A stretch of 64,000 nucleotides of DNA from Tenacibaculum sp. Bg11-29 (GTDB lineage Bacteria; Bacteroidota; Bacteroidia; Flavobacteriales; Flavobacteriaceae). The position numbers and the translations under genes are program-made. Positions within the stretch are counted from its first letter, which is position 1; each line of letters begins with the position of its first letter. The notes below the pieces were generated by a model that worked only from the letters and a program-made list of their open reading frames with translations, was not told the origin of the DNA and made no database searches. Shown piece after piece: positions 34,837 through 41,892 of this stretch. The DNA lies in NCBI RefSeq assembly GCF_002836595.1, contig NZ_PJBB01000003.1, positions 2,913,001-2,977,000 of the forward strand, in the 5' to 3' direction.

Positions 34837-35028
34837 ATGCATAAAGGTACCGTAAAATTCTTCAACGAATCAAAAGGATTTGGATTTATTACAGAAGAAG
34901 GATCAAACAAAGAACATTTTGTACATGTTTCAGGATTAATTGACGAAGTTCGTGAGAATGACGAAGTTGAATTTGAATTACAAGAAGGAAAAAAAGGATT
35001 AAACGCTGTTGACGTAAGAGTATTATAA
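34837..35028 (+). CDS. cold-shock protein, tandem copy 1
   Basis: The 63-residue CspA-family RNA chaperone is a single five-stranded OB fold. The RNP1-like motif Lys-Gly-Phe-Gly-Phe-Ile is at residues 13-18 and the RNP2-like motif His-Phe-Val-His-Val is at 27-31, with the opening Lys-Gly-Thr-Val-Lys-Phe-Phe-Asn. Such proteins melt mRNA secondary structure at low temperature or in stationary phase. The protein is identical to copies 2 and 3. It has its own promoter and terminator, so each copy is an independent transcription unit. Its DNA differs from the later copies at a few synonymous sites, so it is the most diverged intact unit apart from copy 4. Confidence 0.96.
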   Translation: MHKGTVKFFNESKGFGFITEEGSNKEHFVHVSGLIDEVRENDEVEFELQEGKKGLNAVDVRVL

Positions 35029-35061
35029 TATATATTATTTATTACCAGAGTAAACTTTTTA

Positions 35062-35096
35062 AAAAAAGGCTATCAATTAATTGATAGCCTTTTTTG
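35062..35096 (+). terminator. terminator of csp copy 1
   Basis: A 17-bp perfect palindrome (35062-35078 with 35079-35095) with core GGCTATCAATT/AATTGATAGCC runs into T6. Confidence 0.85.
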
Positions 35097-35200
35097 TTTT
35101 TAAATAAACGAATCTATTTCTGTAAGACACTTAAGTTTTACAGAAAATATGTTTTTTATAAAAAAGTAATATTTGTAAGTGAAAATTAAAATATTGGCAT

Positions 35201-35261
35201 TATATTTGCAATTCAATAAACGTTGTAAGCACTTAAGCTAAACAACATATAATTTTTTATT
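35201..35261 (+). promoter_or_regulatory. promoter box and structured 5' leader of csp copy 2
   Basis: The -7 box TATATTTG is at 35201-35208. The leader arms GTTGT (35222-35226) and ACAAC (35242-35246) pair fully, with an inner AGC/GCT pairing around ACTTAA. Confidence 0.6.
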
Positions 35262-35453
35262 ATGCATAAAGGTACCGTAAAATTCTTCAACGAATCAAAA
35301 GGATTTGGATTTATCACAGAAGAAGGATCAAACAAAGAACATTTTGTACATGTTTCAGGATTAATCGACGAAGTTCGTGAGAATGACGAAGTTGAATTCG
35401 AATTACAAGAAGGAAAAAAAGGATTAAACGCTGTTGACGTAAGAGTATTATAA
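35262..35453 (+). CDS. cold-shock protein, tandem copy 2
   Basis: This gene encodes the same 63 residues as copies 1 and 3, starting exactly 425 bp after copy 1. Its coding DNA appears identical to that of copy 3, including the synonymous ATC and GAC codons that separate it from copy 1. Promoter, leader and terminator are its own. Identical neighbouring copies suggest recent duplication or gene conversion. The predicted role is the same RNA chaperone activity, so the array mainly raises dosage. Confidence 0.96.
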   Translation: MHKGTVKFFNESKGFGFITEEGSNKEHFVHVSGLIDEVRENDEVEFELQEGKKGLNAVDVRVL

Positions 35454-35485
35454 TATATATTATTTATTACCAGAGTAAACTTTTT

Positions 35486-35518
35486 AAAAAAAGCCTATCA
35501 ATATTGATAGGCTTTTTT
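35486..35518 (+). terminator. terminator of csp copy 2
   Basis: An inverted repeat with core AAGCCTATCAATATTGATAGGCTT runs into T6. It is identical to the terminator of copy 3. Confidence 0.85.
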
Positions 35519-35625
35519 GTTTTTTAAATAAACTTATCGTTTTCTGTAAGATACCTAAGTTTTACATTAGGTATGTTTTTTTAGAAAGAAATAATATTTG
35601 TAAGTGAAAATCAAAAAGTTGGCAT

Positions 35626-35686
35626 TATCTTTGCAATTCAATAAACGTTGTAAGCACTTAAGCTAAACAACATATAATTTTTTATT
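35626..35686 (+). promoter_or_regulatory. promoter box and structured 5' leader of csp copy 3
   Basis: The -7 box TATCTTTG is at 35626-35633, followed by the same GTTGT...ACAAC leader hairpin as in copy 2. Confidence 0.6.
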
Positions 35687-35878
35687 ATGCATAAAGGTAC
35701 CGTAAAATTCTTCAACGAATCAAAAGGATTTGGATTTATCACAGAAGAAGGATCAAACAAAGAACATTTTGTACATGTTTCAGGATTAATCGACGAAGTT
35801 CGTGAGAATGACGAAGTTGAATTCGAATTACAAGAAGGAAAAAAAGGATTAAACGCTGTTGACGTAAGAGTATTATAA
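35687..35878 (+). CDS. cold-shock protein, tandem copy 3
   Basis: The third 63-residue CspA-family copy starts exactly 425 bp after copy 2. Both its coding region and its downstream 230 bp match the copy 2 unit, so these two repeats are the youngest or most recently homogenised. It has the same OB-fold RNP motifs as copy 1. No residue change separates it from copies 1 and 2. Confidence 0.96.
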   Translation: MHKGTVKFFNESKGFGFITEEGSNKEHFVHVSGLIDEVRENDEVEFELQEGKKGLNAVDVRVL

Positions 35879-35910
35879 TATATATTATTTATTACCAGAG
35901 TAAACTTTTT

Positions 35911-35943
35911 AAAAAAAGCCTATCAATATTGATAGGCTTTTTT
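35911..35943 (+). terminator. terminator of csp copy 3
   Basis: The same hairpin and T-run as behind copy 2, exactly 425 bp further on. Confidence 0.85.
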
Positions 35944-36050
35944 GTTTTTTAAATAAACTTATCGTTTTCTGTAAGATACCTAAGTTTTACATTAGGTATG
36001 TTTTTTTAGAAAGAAATAATATTTGTAAGTGAAAATCAAAAAGTTGGCAT

Positions 36051-36111
36051 TATCTTTGCAATTCAATAAACGTTGTAAGCACTTAAGCTAAACAACATAT
36101 AATTTTTTATT
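36051..36111 (+). promoter_or_regulatory. promoter box and structured 5' leader of csp copy 4
   Basis: The -7 box TATCTTTG is at 36051-36058, with a leader identical to that of copy 3. Confidence 0.6.
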
Positions 36112-36303
36112 ATGCATAAAGGTACCGTAAAATTCTTCAACGAATCAAAAGGATTTGGATTTATCACAGAAGAAGGATCAAACAAAGAACATTTTGTACA
36201 TGTTTCAGGATTAATTGACGAAGTTCGCGAGAATGACGAAGTTGAATTTGAATTACAAGACGGAAAAAAAGGATTAAACGCTGTAGACGTAAGAGTATTA
36301 TAA
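36112..36303 (+). CDS. cold-shock protein, tandem copy 4 (one residue different)
   Basis: The last array member starts 425 bp after copy 3. Its leader and promoter match copy 3, but the coding region drifts towards the 3' end. It reads Gln-Asp-Gly-Lys-Lys where the other three have Gln-Glu-Gly-Lys-Lys (Glu51 to Asp), and the terminator differs. This is what one expects at the edge of a tandem array, where homogenisation fades. The RNA-binding motifs are intact, so it should be functional. Confidence 0.96.
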   Translation: MHKGTVKFFNESKGFGFITEEGSNKEHFVHVSGLIDEVRENDEVEFELQDGKKGLNAVDVRVL

Positions 36304-36335
36304 TATATTATTATTATCAGAATAAACTTTTAAGA

Positions 36336-36366
36336 GAAGCCTATCAATTAGTTGATAGGCTTCCTT
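36336..36366 (+). terminator. terminator of csp copy 4
   Basis: A 12-bp perfect stem (36336-36347 with 36352-36363), loop TTAG. The T-run is interrupted (TTCCTTATTTTT), so some read-through into the YwbE gene 27 bp on is likely. Confidence 0.65.
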
Positions 36367-36390
36367 ATTTTTAATAAGTAAATAGTTATA

Positions 36391-36591
36391 ATGAAGGACG
36401 GGAAAAATAGAACTAATATAAAAATAGGGGGGAGCGTTGATGTGGTGCAAAAAAATCACCAAAGAACGGGAGAATTAACCTCAGGAATTGTGAGTAGAAT
36501 ATTAACAAACTCAGCACAACATCCTCACGGAATTAAAGTTCAACTAGAATCAGGTATTGTAGGGAGAGTAAAAAAGGTATTAGAAGAATAA
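36391..36591 (+). CDS. YwbE family protein (DUF2196)
   Basis: The 66-residue basic protein has the YwbE core Ile-Gly-Gly-Ser-Val-Asp-Val-Val-Gln-Lys, Gly-Ile-Val-Ser-Arg-Ile-Leu-Thr-Asn-Ser and His-Pro-His-Gly-Ile-Lys-Val-x-Leu. It forms a small KOW/SH3-like beta barrel. The function of the family is not established. Its position directly behind the csp array, after a leaky terminator, suggests co-expression with copy 4. Nucleic-acid binding is a reasonable guess only. Confidence 0.85.
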   Translation: MKDGKNRTNIKIGGSVDVVQKNHQRTGELTSGIVSRILTNSAQHPHGIKVQLESGIVGRVKKVLEE

Positions 36592-36623
36592 GTTTAATAT
36601 TTTTACTTTGTTAATGAAATATA

Positions 36624-36661
36624 TAATAAAAGCTCATTCTATATAGAATGAGCTTTTATTA
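36624..36661. terminator. bidirectional terminator
   Basis: A 19-bp perfect palindrome (36624-36642 with 36643-36661) with core AGCTCATTCTAT and T-rich flanks both ways lies between the YwbE gene and the convergent small membrane protein gene. Confidence 0.8.
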
Positions 36662-36871
36662 TTAAACCTTGTGTTGTTTTAGTTTTTTTACACCATCTAT
36701 TAAAAACCAACTTGCAAATAATAGTCTTACAAGTAAGAATATATATTTATTATCTGTTTTAAAATTGAATAAGACTCTGTATTCTTCTTGATTATTAAAA
36801 AAAATAGAAATAGTTCCAAATAAAATAAAAAAACCTATAATTAGATATACATAAGGCATTACTTTCTTCAT
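36662..36871 (-). CDS. small two-helix membrane protein
   Basis: The 69-residue protein has two hydrophobic helices (about 7-24 and 43-61) and a basic C-terminus. Its ATG shares one base with the TAA of the lytic transglycosylase gene, so it is translationally coupled to it. I do not recognise the family. A helper role for the transglycosylase is possible from context only. Confidence 0.6.
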   Translation of the reverse strand: MKKVMPYVYLIIGFFILFGTISIFFNNQEEYRVLFNFKTDNKYIFLLVRLLFASWFLIDGVKKLKQHKV

Positions 36872-37773
36872 TAATGAACAGGGATTTTTATAGTATAAGT
36901 TTTTCTACTTTTATTATTAAGCCTTATTTCTCGTAACCAAGGATTCACTAGCTTTAAATCTTTATAAGTAATTCCGCAATTTTTAGCAAAGTTTGCAATA
37001 TTAGTTATAGTAGTATCTACTTTAACTTCATAGGTATGAGGGAATGTATATAAATCTTCTTGATCGTAAACAAAACCATATTTTTTTGGATTTGATAATA
37101 CTTCTTTTAAAGCCAAAATTCTAAAAATATACCTACCTGTTTCAGCATTTAAAAGTAAATCATAATAATTATTGGTTTGTTGTTGTCTCATACGTTGAGA
37201 TATTCTACCATTACCAGCATTATAAGCAGCAGCAGCTAAGGTCCAAGAACCTAATTTTCTTTTTGCCCTTTTTAAATACTCTGCAGCAACTCTTGTTGAT
37301 TTTTCTAGATTATAACGCTCATCAACATTTTTGTTTACCTCTAAACCATACTCACGACCAGTGGCAGGCATAAAATGCCAATATCCAGCAGCTCCTTTTG
37401 ATGAAGGAATATTAATCAAACCACTTTCAGCAACGCATAAGTATTTAAAATCATCAGGCAAACCATATTTTTCTAATAAAGGTTCGATAATAGGAAAAAA
37501 CTTATTTGCACGCTTTATAAGTAGTAGCCCGTTAGATTGCCAATAGGTATTTACTAATAGTTCACGATCCATGCGCTCTTTAATATCAGCTTTATTTAAG
37601 GGTACAGGTTCTCCTGCGAGTTCCATATTATCAGGTGTTTTAACAGCTCTAATTTCATAACTCTCAGCCACATTTTTTATTTCAGGCTCATTAGATTTAC
37701 TTATTGTATTTGTAAATAAAATCGTTACAAAAACAATGGCTATAAATGAGAATAATCGTATATATTTTTTCAT
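36871..37773 (-). CDS. lytic transglycosylase (SLT/MltD-like)
   Basis: The 300-residue enzyme should cleave the MurNAc-GlcNAc bond of peptidoglycan. It has an N-terminal signal/anchor segment (about 7-23). The SLT domain at about 95-230 has the catalytic Glu116 in Cys-Val-Ala-Glu-Ser-Gly-Leu and the family motifs Gly-Ala-Ala-Gly-Tyr-Trp-His-Phe-Met-Pro-Ala-Thr-Gly-Arg and Ala-Ala-Ala-Tyr-Asn-Ala-Gly. The C-terminal 50 residues look like a single LysM-like remnant (Asn-Pro-Trp-Leu...Thr-Tyr-Thr-Ile-Lys-Ile-Pro). It is smaller than E. coli MltD and lacks its clear tandem LysM repeats. Confidence 0.9.
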   Translation of the reverse strand: MKKYIRLFSFIAIVFVTILFTNTISKSNEPEIKNVAESYEIRAVKTPDNMELAGEPVPLNKADIKERMDRELLVNTYWQSNGLLLIKRANKFFPIIEPLLEKYGLPDDFKYLCVAESGLINIPSSKGAAGYWHFMPATGREYGLEVNKNVDERYNLEKSTRVAAEYLKRAKRKLGSWTLAAAAYNAGNGRISQRMRQQQTNNYYDLLLNAETGRYIFRILALKEVLSNPKKYGFVYDQEDLYTFPHTYEVKVDTTITNIANFAKNCGITYKDLKLVNPWLREIRLNNKSRKTYTIKIPVH

Positions 37774-37795
37774 TTTATTTAATTTTTCTTTTCAA

Positions 37796-38467
37796 TTAAC
37801 AAGTTAATAAATTAAAACATTCCTTTTCTATAATTTTAGAAATACTTTTAGCTTTATTTAAAATCATGATATGAGTTCCATTCTCAATTTCAATGTAATT
37901 CTCTATATGTTTTGCAGGAAAAACTTCATCATCATTTCCGTGTATATGAATTATGTTTTGTATTGCTTTTTCCTGTTGCCAGTGTAATACATTATAAATA
38001 GCCCATTGTAAATACTGTTTGTCTCTTATTGATAAGTATATTTTGTATAATTCGGCTCTTTTTTTTAAATAATCATTAAAAAAATAATGCTCATAACTTT
38101 CAATATTAGCTATGATTTTTGAAGGAAAAAGTTTGTAGACACCTGTTATTTGAGCTAATTTTAAGCGTTTAGGTAATTCACTATTGCTTTTTATACTAGA
38201 GATTATAATTAACTTTTCATAAGGAATTAGCTTACTCATTTCTTGTGCCATAATACCTCCAAAAGAAACACCTACGAGTATAATATTTGTATGTTGAATG
38301 TTATTACACATTCTCTGTGCATATTCTTGTATGCTTTCATTTATAGAGTTAGGTAATAACCATTCTAAAAAGTGAAGTTCAAAATGATCTTCAGACAAAG
38401 AAATATACTCAAATATTTTTGAATTGGCAGCTAAACCAGGCACAAAATACACGTGAGTTTTTTGCAT
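37796..38467 (-). CDS. alpha/beta hydrolase
   Basis: The 223-residue protein has the nucleophile elbow Gly-Val-Ser68-Phe-Gly-Gly, a late acidic loop (His-Gly-Asn-Asp-Asp-Glu-Val-Phe) and a terminal His in Gly-Thr-His-Ile-Met, so the Ser-Asp-His triad appears complete. The substrate is not apparent and no signal peptide is seen. The start shares one base with the stop of the upstream DUF6438 lipoprotein gene, so the two are co-translated. Confidence 0.8.
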   Translation of the reverse strand: MQKTHVYFVPGLAANSKIFEYISLSEDHFELHFLEWLLPNSINESIQEYAQRMCNNIQHTNIILVGVSFGGIMAQEMSKLIPYEKLIIISSIKSNSELPKRLKLAQITGVYKLFPSKIIANIESYEHYFFNDYLKKRAELYKIYLSIRDKQYLQWAIYNVLHWQQEKAIQNIIHIHGNDDEVFPAKHIENYIEIENGTHIMILNKAKSISKIIEKECFNLLTC

Positions 38468-39213
38468 TATTCTATCATTTTTTTATTTAACAAAATACTT
38501 TCAATATATTCATGAATATTAATTAACTCATCAGGAATATCTCTCCATAAACGAATTTTAACTTGTTTGTCATTATAGGTTATAAAAGTATTTGCTAAAC
38601 CTACAATACTAGGGTCGTCATATTCATCTTTAAAGTTTTCAAAGCCTTTTGCACTAAACATAGTATTTAGCTTTTCAAATTCTTTCTCAGAAAGCTTAAA
38701 TTCATGTTTTCCTTCTTTAAGTACGTATTTTATACCTTTGTAGATTACATTTCCTTGTTTATCAATAGAAAGTTCATATACAGCACAATCACCGGAACAG
38801 GGTGTTTTTTTTATACTTACAAGAGTATTTTCTTCTATTTTAATTAAATTACTTACTGTTTTATCAGTATTGATATTAACCAATTTAAAAGCGTTTGTTT
38901 TTTTTAATTTCTCTAACCAAAAAGCTCTTTTACCTTCAGGTACAGTAATAACTCCAATTTTTGATGTATTTTTATCATACACCATTTTTTGAAAAGATAA
39001 ACCACTATCTTCAATTAAAGATTTAGCACCTTCAATATTTTTAGGGTTTTTAAAAATAACAATAAGTTCGTTTTCTATTGTTTTAGGTATATCAACAGTT
39101 TTCTTTAGTATAACTTTTTTTTCTTCAATTTTTGTAGATTTTATTTTTGTTTCCTTTTTAGGAACACTACAAGCTAATGTTAAAGCAAAAGATAATAGTA
39201 ATAAATATCTCAT
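38467..39213 (-). CDS. DUF6438 domain lipoprotein
   Basis: The 248-residue envelope protein has a lipobox (Ala-Leu-Thr-Leu-Ala-Cys, Cys15), a charged linker and a small alpha/beta region around 48-108. The C-terminal DUF6438 domain (about 132-248) has the marker Thr-Pro-Cys-Ser-Gly-Asp-Cys-Ala-Val-Tyr, whose two cysteines may form a disulfide. Function is unknown for the family. It is upstream of and coupled to the alpha/beta hydrolase gene and lies 36 bp after mtaB. Confidence 0.75.
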   Translation of the reverse strand: MRYLLLLSFALTLACSVPKKETKIKSTKIEEKKVILKKTVDIPKTIENELIVIFKNPKNIEGAKSLIEDSGLSFQKMVYDKNTSKIGVITVPEGKRAFWLEKLKKTNAFKLVNINTDKTVSNLIKIEENTLVSIKKTPCSGDCAVYELSIDKQGNVIYKGIKYVLKEGKHEFKLSEKEFEKLNTMFSAKGFENFKDEYDDPSIVGLANTFITYNDKQVKIRLWRDIPDELINIHEYIESILLNKKMIE

Positions 39214-39249
39214 ATTTTTATTTTTAGTAATTTAATAACTACTCACAAT

Positions 39250-40584
39250 TTAAGCAATAACTTGGTTTTTAACAAAGTTAAAGCGAACTAAACCATCTTC
39301 ATCAATTTTAGTTAAAGTTACTGTATGTAAGGTATTTATTAATTCAGGATTCCAAGGGGTTTTTACTTTTACATAATTTTCTGTAAAACCATATATGTAA
39401 CCTTCTTTATTTTCACTTTCAAAAAGTACTGTTAATGTATTTCCTATTTGAGTTTCATAAAAAGCTCTACGCTTTTTAACGGATAAGCCACGTAACATTT
39501 TACTGCGTTTTGCACGTGTTTTTTTAGGAATTGTACCATCCATTTCAACGGCTTCAGTATTTGGTCTTTCAGAATAGGTAAATACATGTAAATACGAAAT
39601 ATCCATTTCGTTTAAATAATTGTAAGTCTCTAAAAATAATTCATCTGTTTCACCAGGAAAACCAACAATAACATCAACACCAATACAAGCATTTGGCATT
39701 ACTTCTTTTATTTTAAAAACTCTATTAGTGTAGGTTCTCGTTAAATAACGGCGCTTCATTCTTTTTAATAAATCATCGCTACCTGATTGTAATGGGATAT
39801 GAAAATGAGGAACAAATGTTTTAGAATTTGAAACAAAATCAATTGTTTCATCTTTTAATAAATTTGGTTCAATAGATGAAATACGCAAACGATTAATTCC
39901 ATTAACTTTATCTAATTCTCTTACGAGTTCTAAAAAAGTATGTTCGTGTTTTTTATTACCAAACTCACCTTTACCATAATCACCAATATTAACACCAGTT
40001 AAAACGATTTCTTTAATTCCTTTTTCTGAAATTTCTTTGGCGTTTTTTAACACATTCTCTAAAGTATCAGATCTAGAAATACCACGAGCAAGTGGAATAG
40101 TACAGTAAGTACATTTATAATCACAACCATCTTGTACCTTTAAGAAAGCACGTGTACGATCTCCAATAGAATAAGCACCTACGTAAGAATCAGCTTCTTC
40201 AATTTCGCAAGAATGTACCTCACCAATATCATTTTTGGTTAAGTCATTAATATAGCTAGTAACGTTAAATTTTTCGGTAGCTCCTAGAACTAAATCAACC
40301 CCATTAACATTTGCTAACTCTTCAGGCTTTAATTGTGCATAGCAACCAACACCAATTATAAAAGCATCATCGTTTTGTTTTAAAGCAGATTTTACAATCG
40401 ATTTAAAACGTTTATCAGCGTTATCTGTAACAGAACATGTATTAATTACATATACATCTGCTTTTTCATCAAATTCAACACGATCAAATCCTTCGTTTAC
40501 AAAGCTTCTAGCAATGGTAGAGGTTTCAGAAAAATTTAATTTACATCCTAACGTATAAAAAGCTACTTTTTTATCTGCATTCAT
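39250..40584 (-). CDS. mtaB: tRNA t6A37 methylthiotransferase MtaB
   Basis: This radical-SAM enzyme converts t6A to ms2t6A at position 37 of tRNAs reading ANN codons. An N-terminal UPF0004 domain starts Phe-Tyr-Thr-Leu-Gly-Cys-Lys-Leu-Asn and has the three expected cysteines. The radical-SAM cluster is Asp-Gly-Cys-Asp-Tyr-Lys-Cys-Thr-Tyr-Cys, the SAM region is Gly-Val-Asp-Val-Ile-Val-Gly-Phe-Pro-Gly-Glu, and a TRAM domain is C-terminal. The frame extends nine codons upstream, but the homologous start is the ATG at 40584, giving 444 residues. The Sua5/YrdC gene at 49776, which makes the t6A precursor, is in the same window. Confidence 0.95.
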   Translation of the reverse strand: MNADKKVAFYTLGCKLNFSETSTIARSFVNEGFDRVEFDEKADVYVINTCSVTDNADKRFKSIVKSALKQNDDAFIIGVGCYAQLKPEELANVNGVDLVLGATEKFNVTSYINDLTKNDIGEVHSCEIEEADSYVGAYSIGDRTRAFLKVQDGCDYKCTYCTIPLARGISRSDTLENVLKNAKEISEKGIKEIVLTGVNIGDYGKGEFGNKKHEHTFLELVRELDKVNGINRLRISSIEPNLLKDETIDFVSNSKTFVPHFHIPLQSGSDDLLKRMKRRYLTRTYTNRVFKIKEVMPNACIGVDVIVGFPGETDELFLETYNYLNEMDISYLHVFTYSERPNTEAVEMDGTIPKKTRAKRSKMLRGLSVKKRRAFYETQIGNTLTVLFESENKEGYIYGFTENYVKVKTPWNPELINTLHTVTLTKIDEDGLVRFNFVKNQVIA

Positions 40585-40712
40585 TCTTTTAATATCCTTA
40601 ATAAAAAGCAAAAGTCTTGTATAAGTCTTTATTTTTTTAGAAGTTCGTATAGTGTATTTTTATAAACCTGCTTTATACAGCATTTATTAACTGCAAAATT
40701 ACAATTTTATTC

Positions 40713-41210
40713 ATGATTTTTGAAACTGAAAGACTACTGATTAGAAAACTTACTATGTTTGATTTAGACAGCTTTTTTAAATTAGAAAGTAATCCGTTAG
40801 TTTTAAAATATGCAACAGGCGATATAAAAACAATTATTACATGTGAAAAAGAATTAAAAAATTTAATAGCGAGGTATGAAAAGAGATTAAATTATTTTTT
40901 TATTTATGCAGTAGAAAGAAAAAATGATACTGTTTTTATAGGAACAGTAGCTTTAGTAAAGGATAATATAGATGACGAGATAGGGTATCGATTTATTGAA
41001 GAATATTGGGGTAATGGTTATGCTACTGAAATTTGTGAAGGATTAATTACTTATTGTAGATCTGTAGGAATGAAAAAAATTGTGGCTTATGTTGTTGATG
41101 CTAATATCGCTTCCTCTAAAATCTTAAAAAGATTTAATTTTGTAGAAGTTAAAAAGTTTATAAGTGAAGATATAGGCTTACCTGAAACAAAATATGAATT
41201 ACTCCTATGA
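40713..41210 (+). CDS. GNAT acetyltransferase (RimJ/RimL type)
   Basis: The 165-residue N-acetyltransferase has the RimJ-like opening Phe-Glu-Thr-Glu-Arg-Leu-Leu-Ile-Arg-Lys-Leu, the strand Glu-Ile-Gly-Tyr-Arg-Phe and the acetyl-CoA loop Glu-Glu-Tyr-Trp-Gly-Asn-Gly-Tyr-Ala-Thr-Glu. The terminal Asn-Ile-Ala-Ser-Ser-Lys-Ile-Leu-Lys-Arg-Phe-Asn-Phe follows. The acceptor (protein N-terminus or small molecule) is not known. It is divergent from mtaB and single. Confidence 0.9.
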   Translation: MIFETERLLIRKLTMFDLDSFFKLESNPLVLKYATGDIKTIITCEKELKNLIARYEKRLNYFFIYAVERKNDTVFIGTVALVKDNIDDEIGYRFIEEYWGNGYATEICEGLITYCRSVGMKKIVAYVVDANIASSKILKRFNFVEVKKFISEDIGLPETKYELLL

Positions 41211-41379
41211 TAGAAGTTTTTTAATGTCATCATATTATGTTAGCTGTAATTTTTCAAAGGAAAAACAATATGTAACATACAGAATCTAGAGATATGAGAA
41301 GAGAAAAGTGATATGAATAATATCAACTACGAATTTGTAAGGTAGAAGGTGAATATAGACTTAAAATAGTAACAAATAA

Positions 41380-41892
41380 ATGTACGCAGCAATTTCAAAA
41401 GTATTAAATAAGTTTTTAAAACAGCATGTTATTTTTAAATACGGGTTTAATATATCACCAATGTATCGTCGGTCTACAGGTAAGATTATTAAAGTATCTG
41501 ATGATTTACTTAATGTGAAAGTTAAAATTTCGATTAGTTATAAAAATAAAAACTATGTAGGTTCTATATTTGGCGGAAGTTTGTTCTCAGCTACTGATCC
41601 TATATTTATGATTCAGTTAATGAATGTTTTAGGGAATGATTACGTAGTTTGGGACAAAAGTGCAAGTATTAAGTTTAAAAGACCAGCAAAAGAAAACTCA
41701 TATGTTGATTTTATTTTCACTAAAGATGAAATTCAAAAAATAAAAGAACGAGTAGTTCGTGAAAAAGAAATAGATTTAATAAAAAACATTAAGATAACAA
41801 ATAAAGAGGCTTCAACTGTTTATGCAGAAGTTTCTAAAACGATATACATTGCAGATAAAATATACTATAAAGACAAGCGTAAAAAGAAGTAA
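41380..41892 (+). CDS. DUF4442 hotdog-fold protein
   Basis: The 170-residue protein belongs to the thioesterase-like DUF4442 family (Gly-Ser-Ile-Phe-Gly-Gly-Ser-Leu-Phe-Ser-Ala-Thr-Asp-Pro near residue 61 and Trp-Asp-Lys-Ser-Ala-Ser-Ile-Lys-Phe at 87). The hotdog fold suggests acyl-CoA or acyl-ACP binding. No function is established. Its 3' end overlaps the following peptide-binding lipoprotein gene by 71 bp in another frame. Confidence 0.8.
   Translation: MYAAISKVLNKFLKQHVIFKYGFNISPMYRRSTGKIIKVSDDLLNVKVKISISYKNKNYVGSIFGGSLFSATDPIFMIQLMNVLGNDYVVWDKSASIKFKRPAKENSYVDFIFTKDEIQKIKERVVREKEIDLIKNIKITNKEASTVYAEVSKTIYIADKIYYKDKRKKK

Noticed and set aside
34837..36303. CRISPR-like or satellite repeat
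   Set aside because: The 425-bp period consists of complete genes with promoter and terminator. There are no short repeats with unique spacers.
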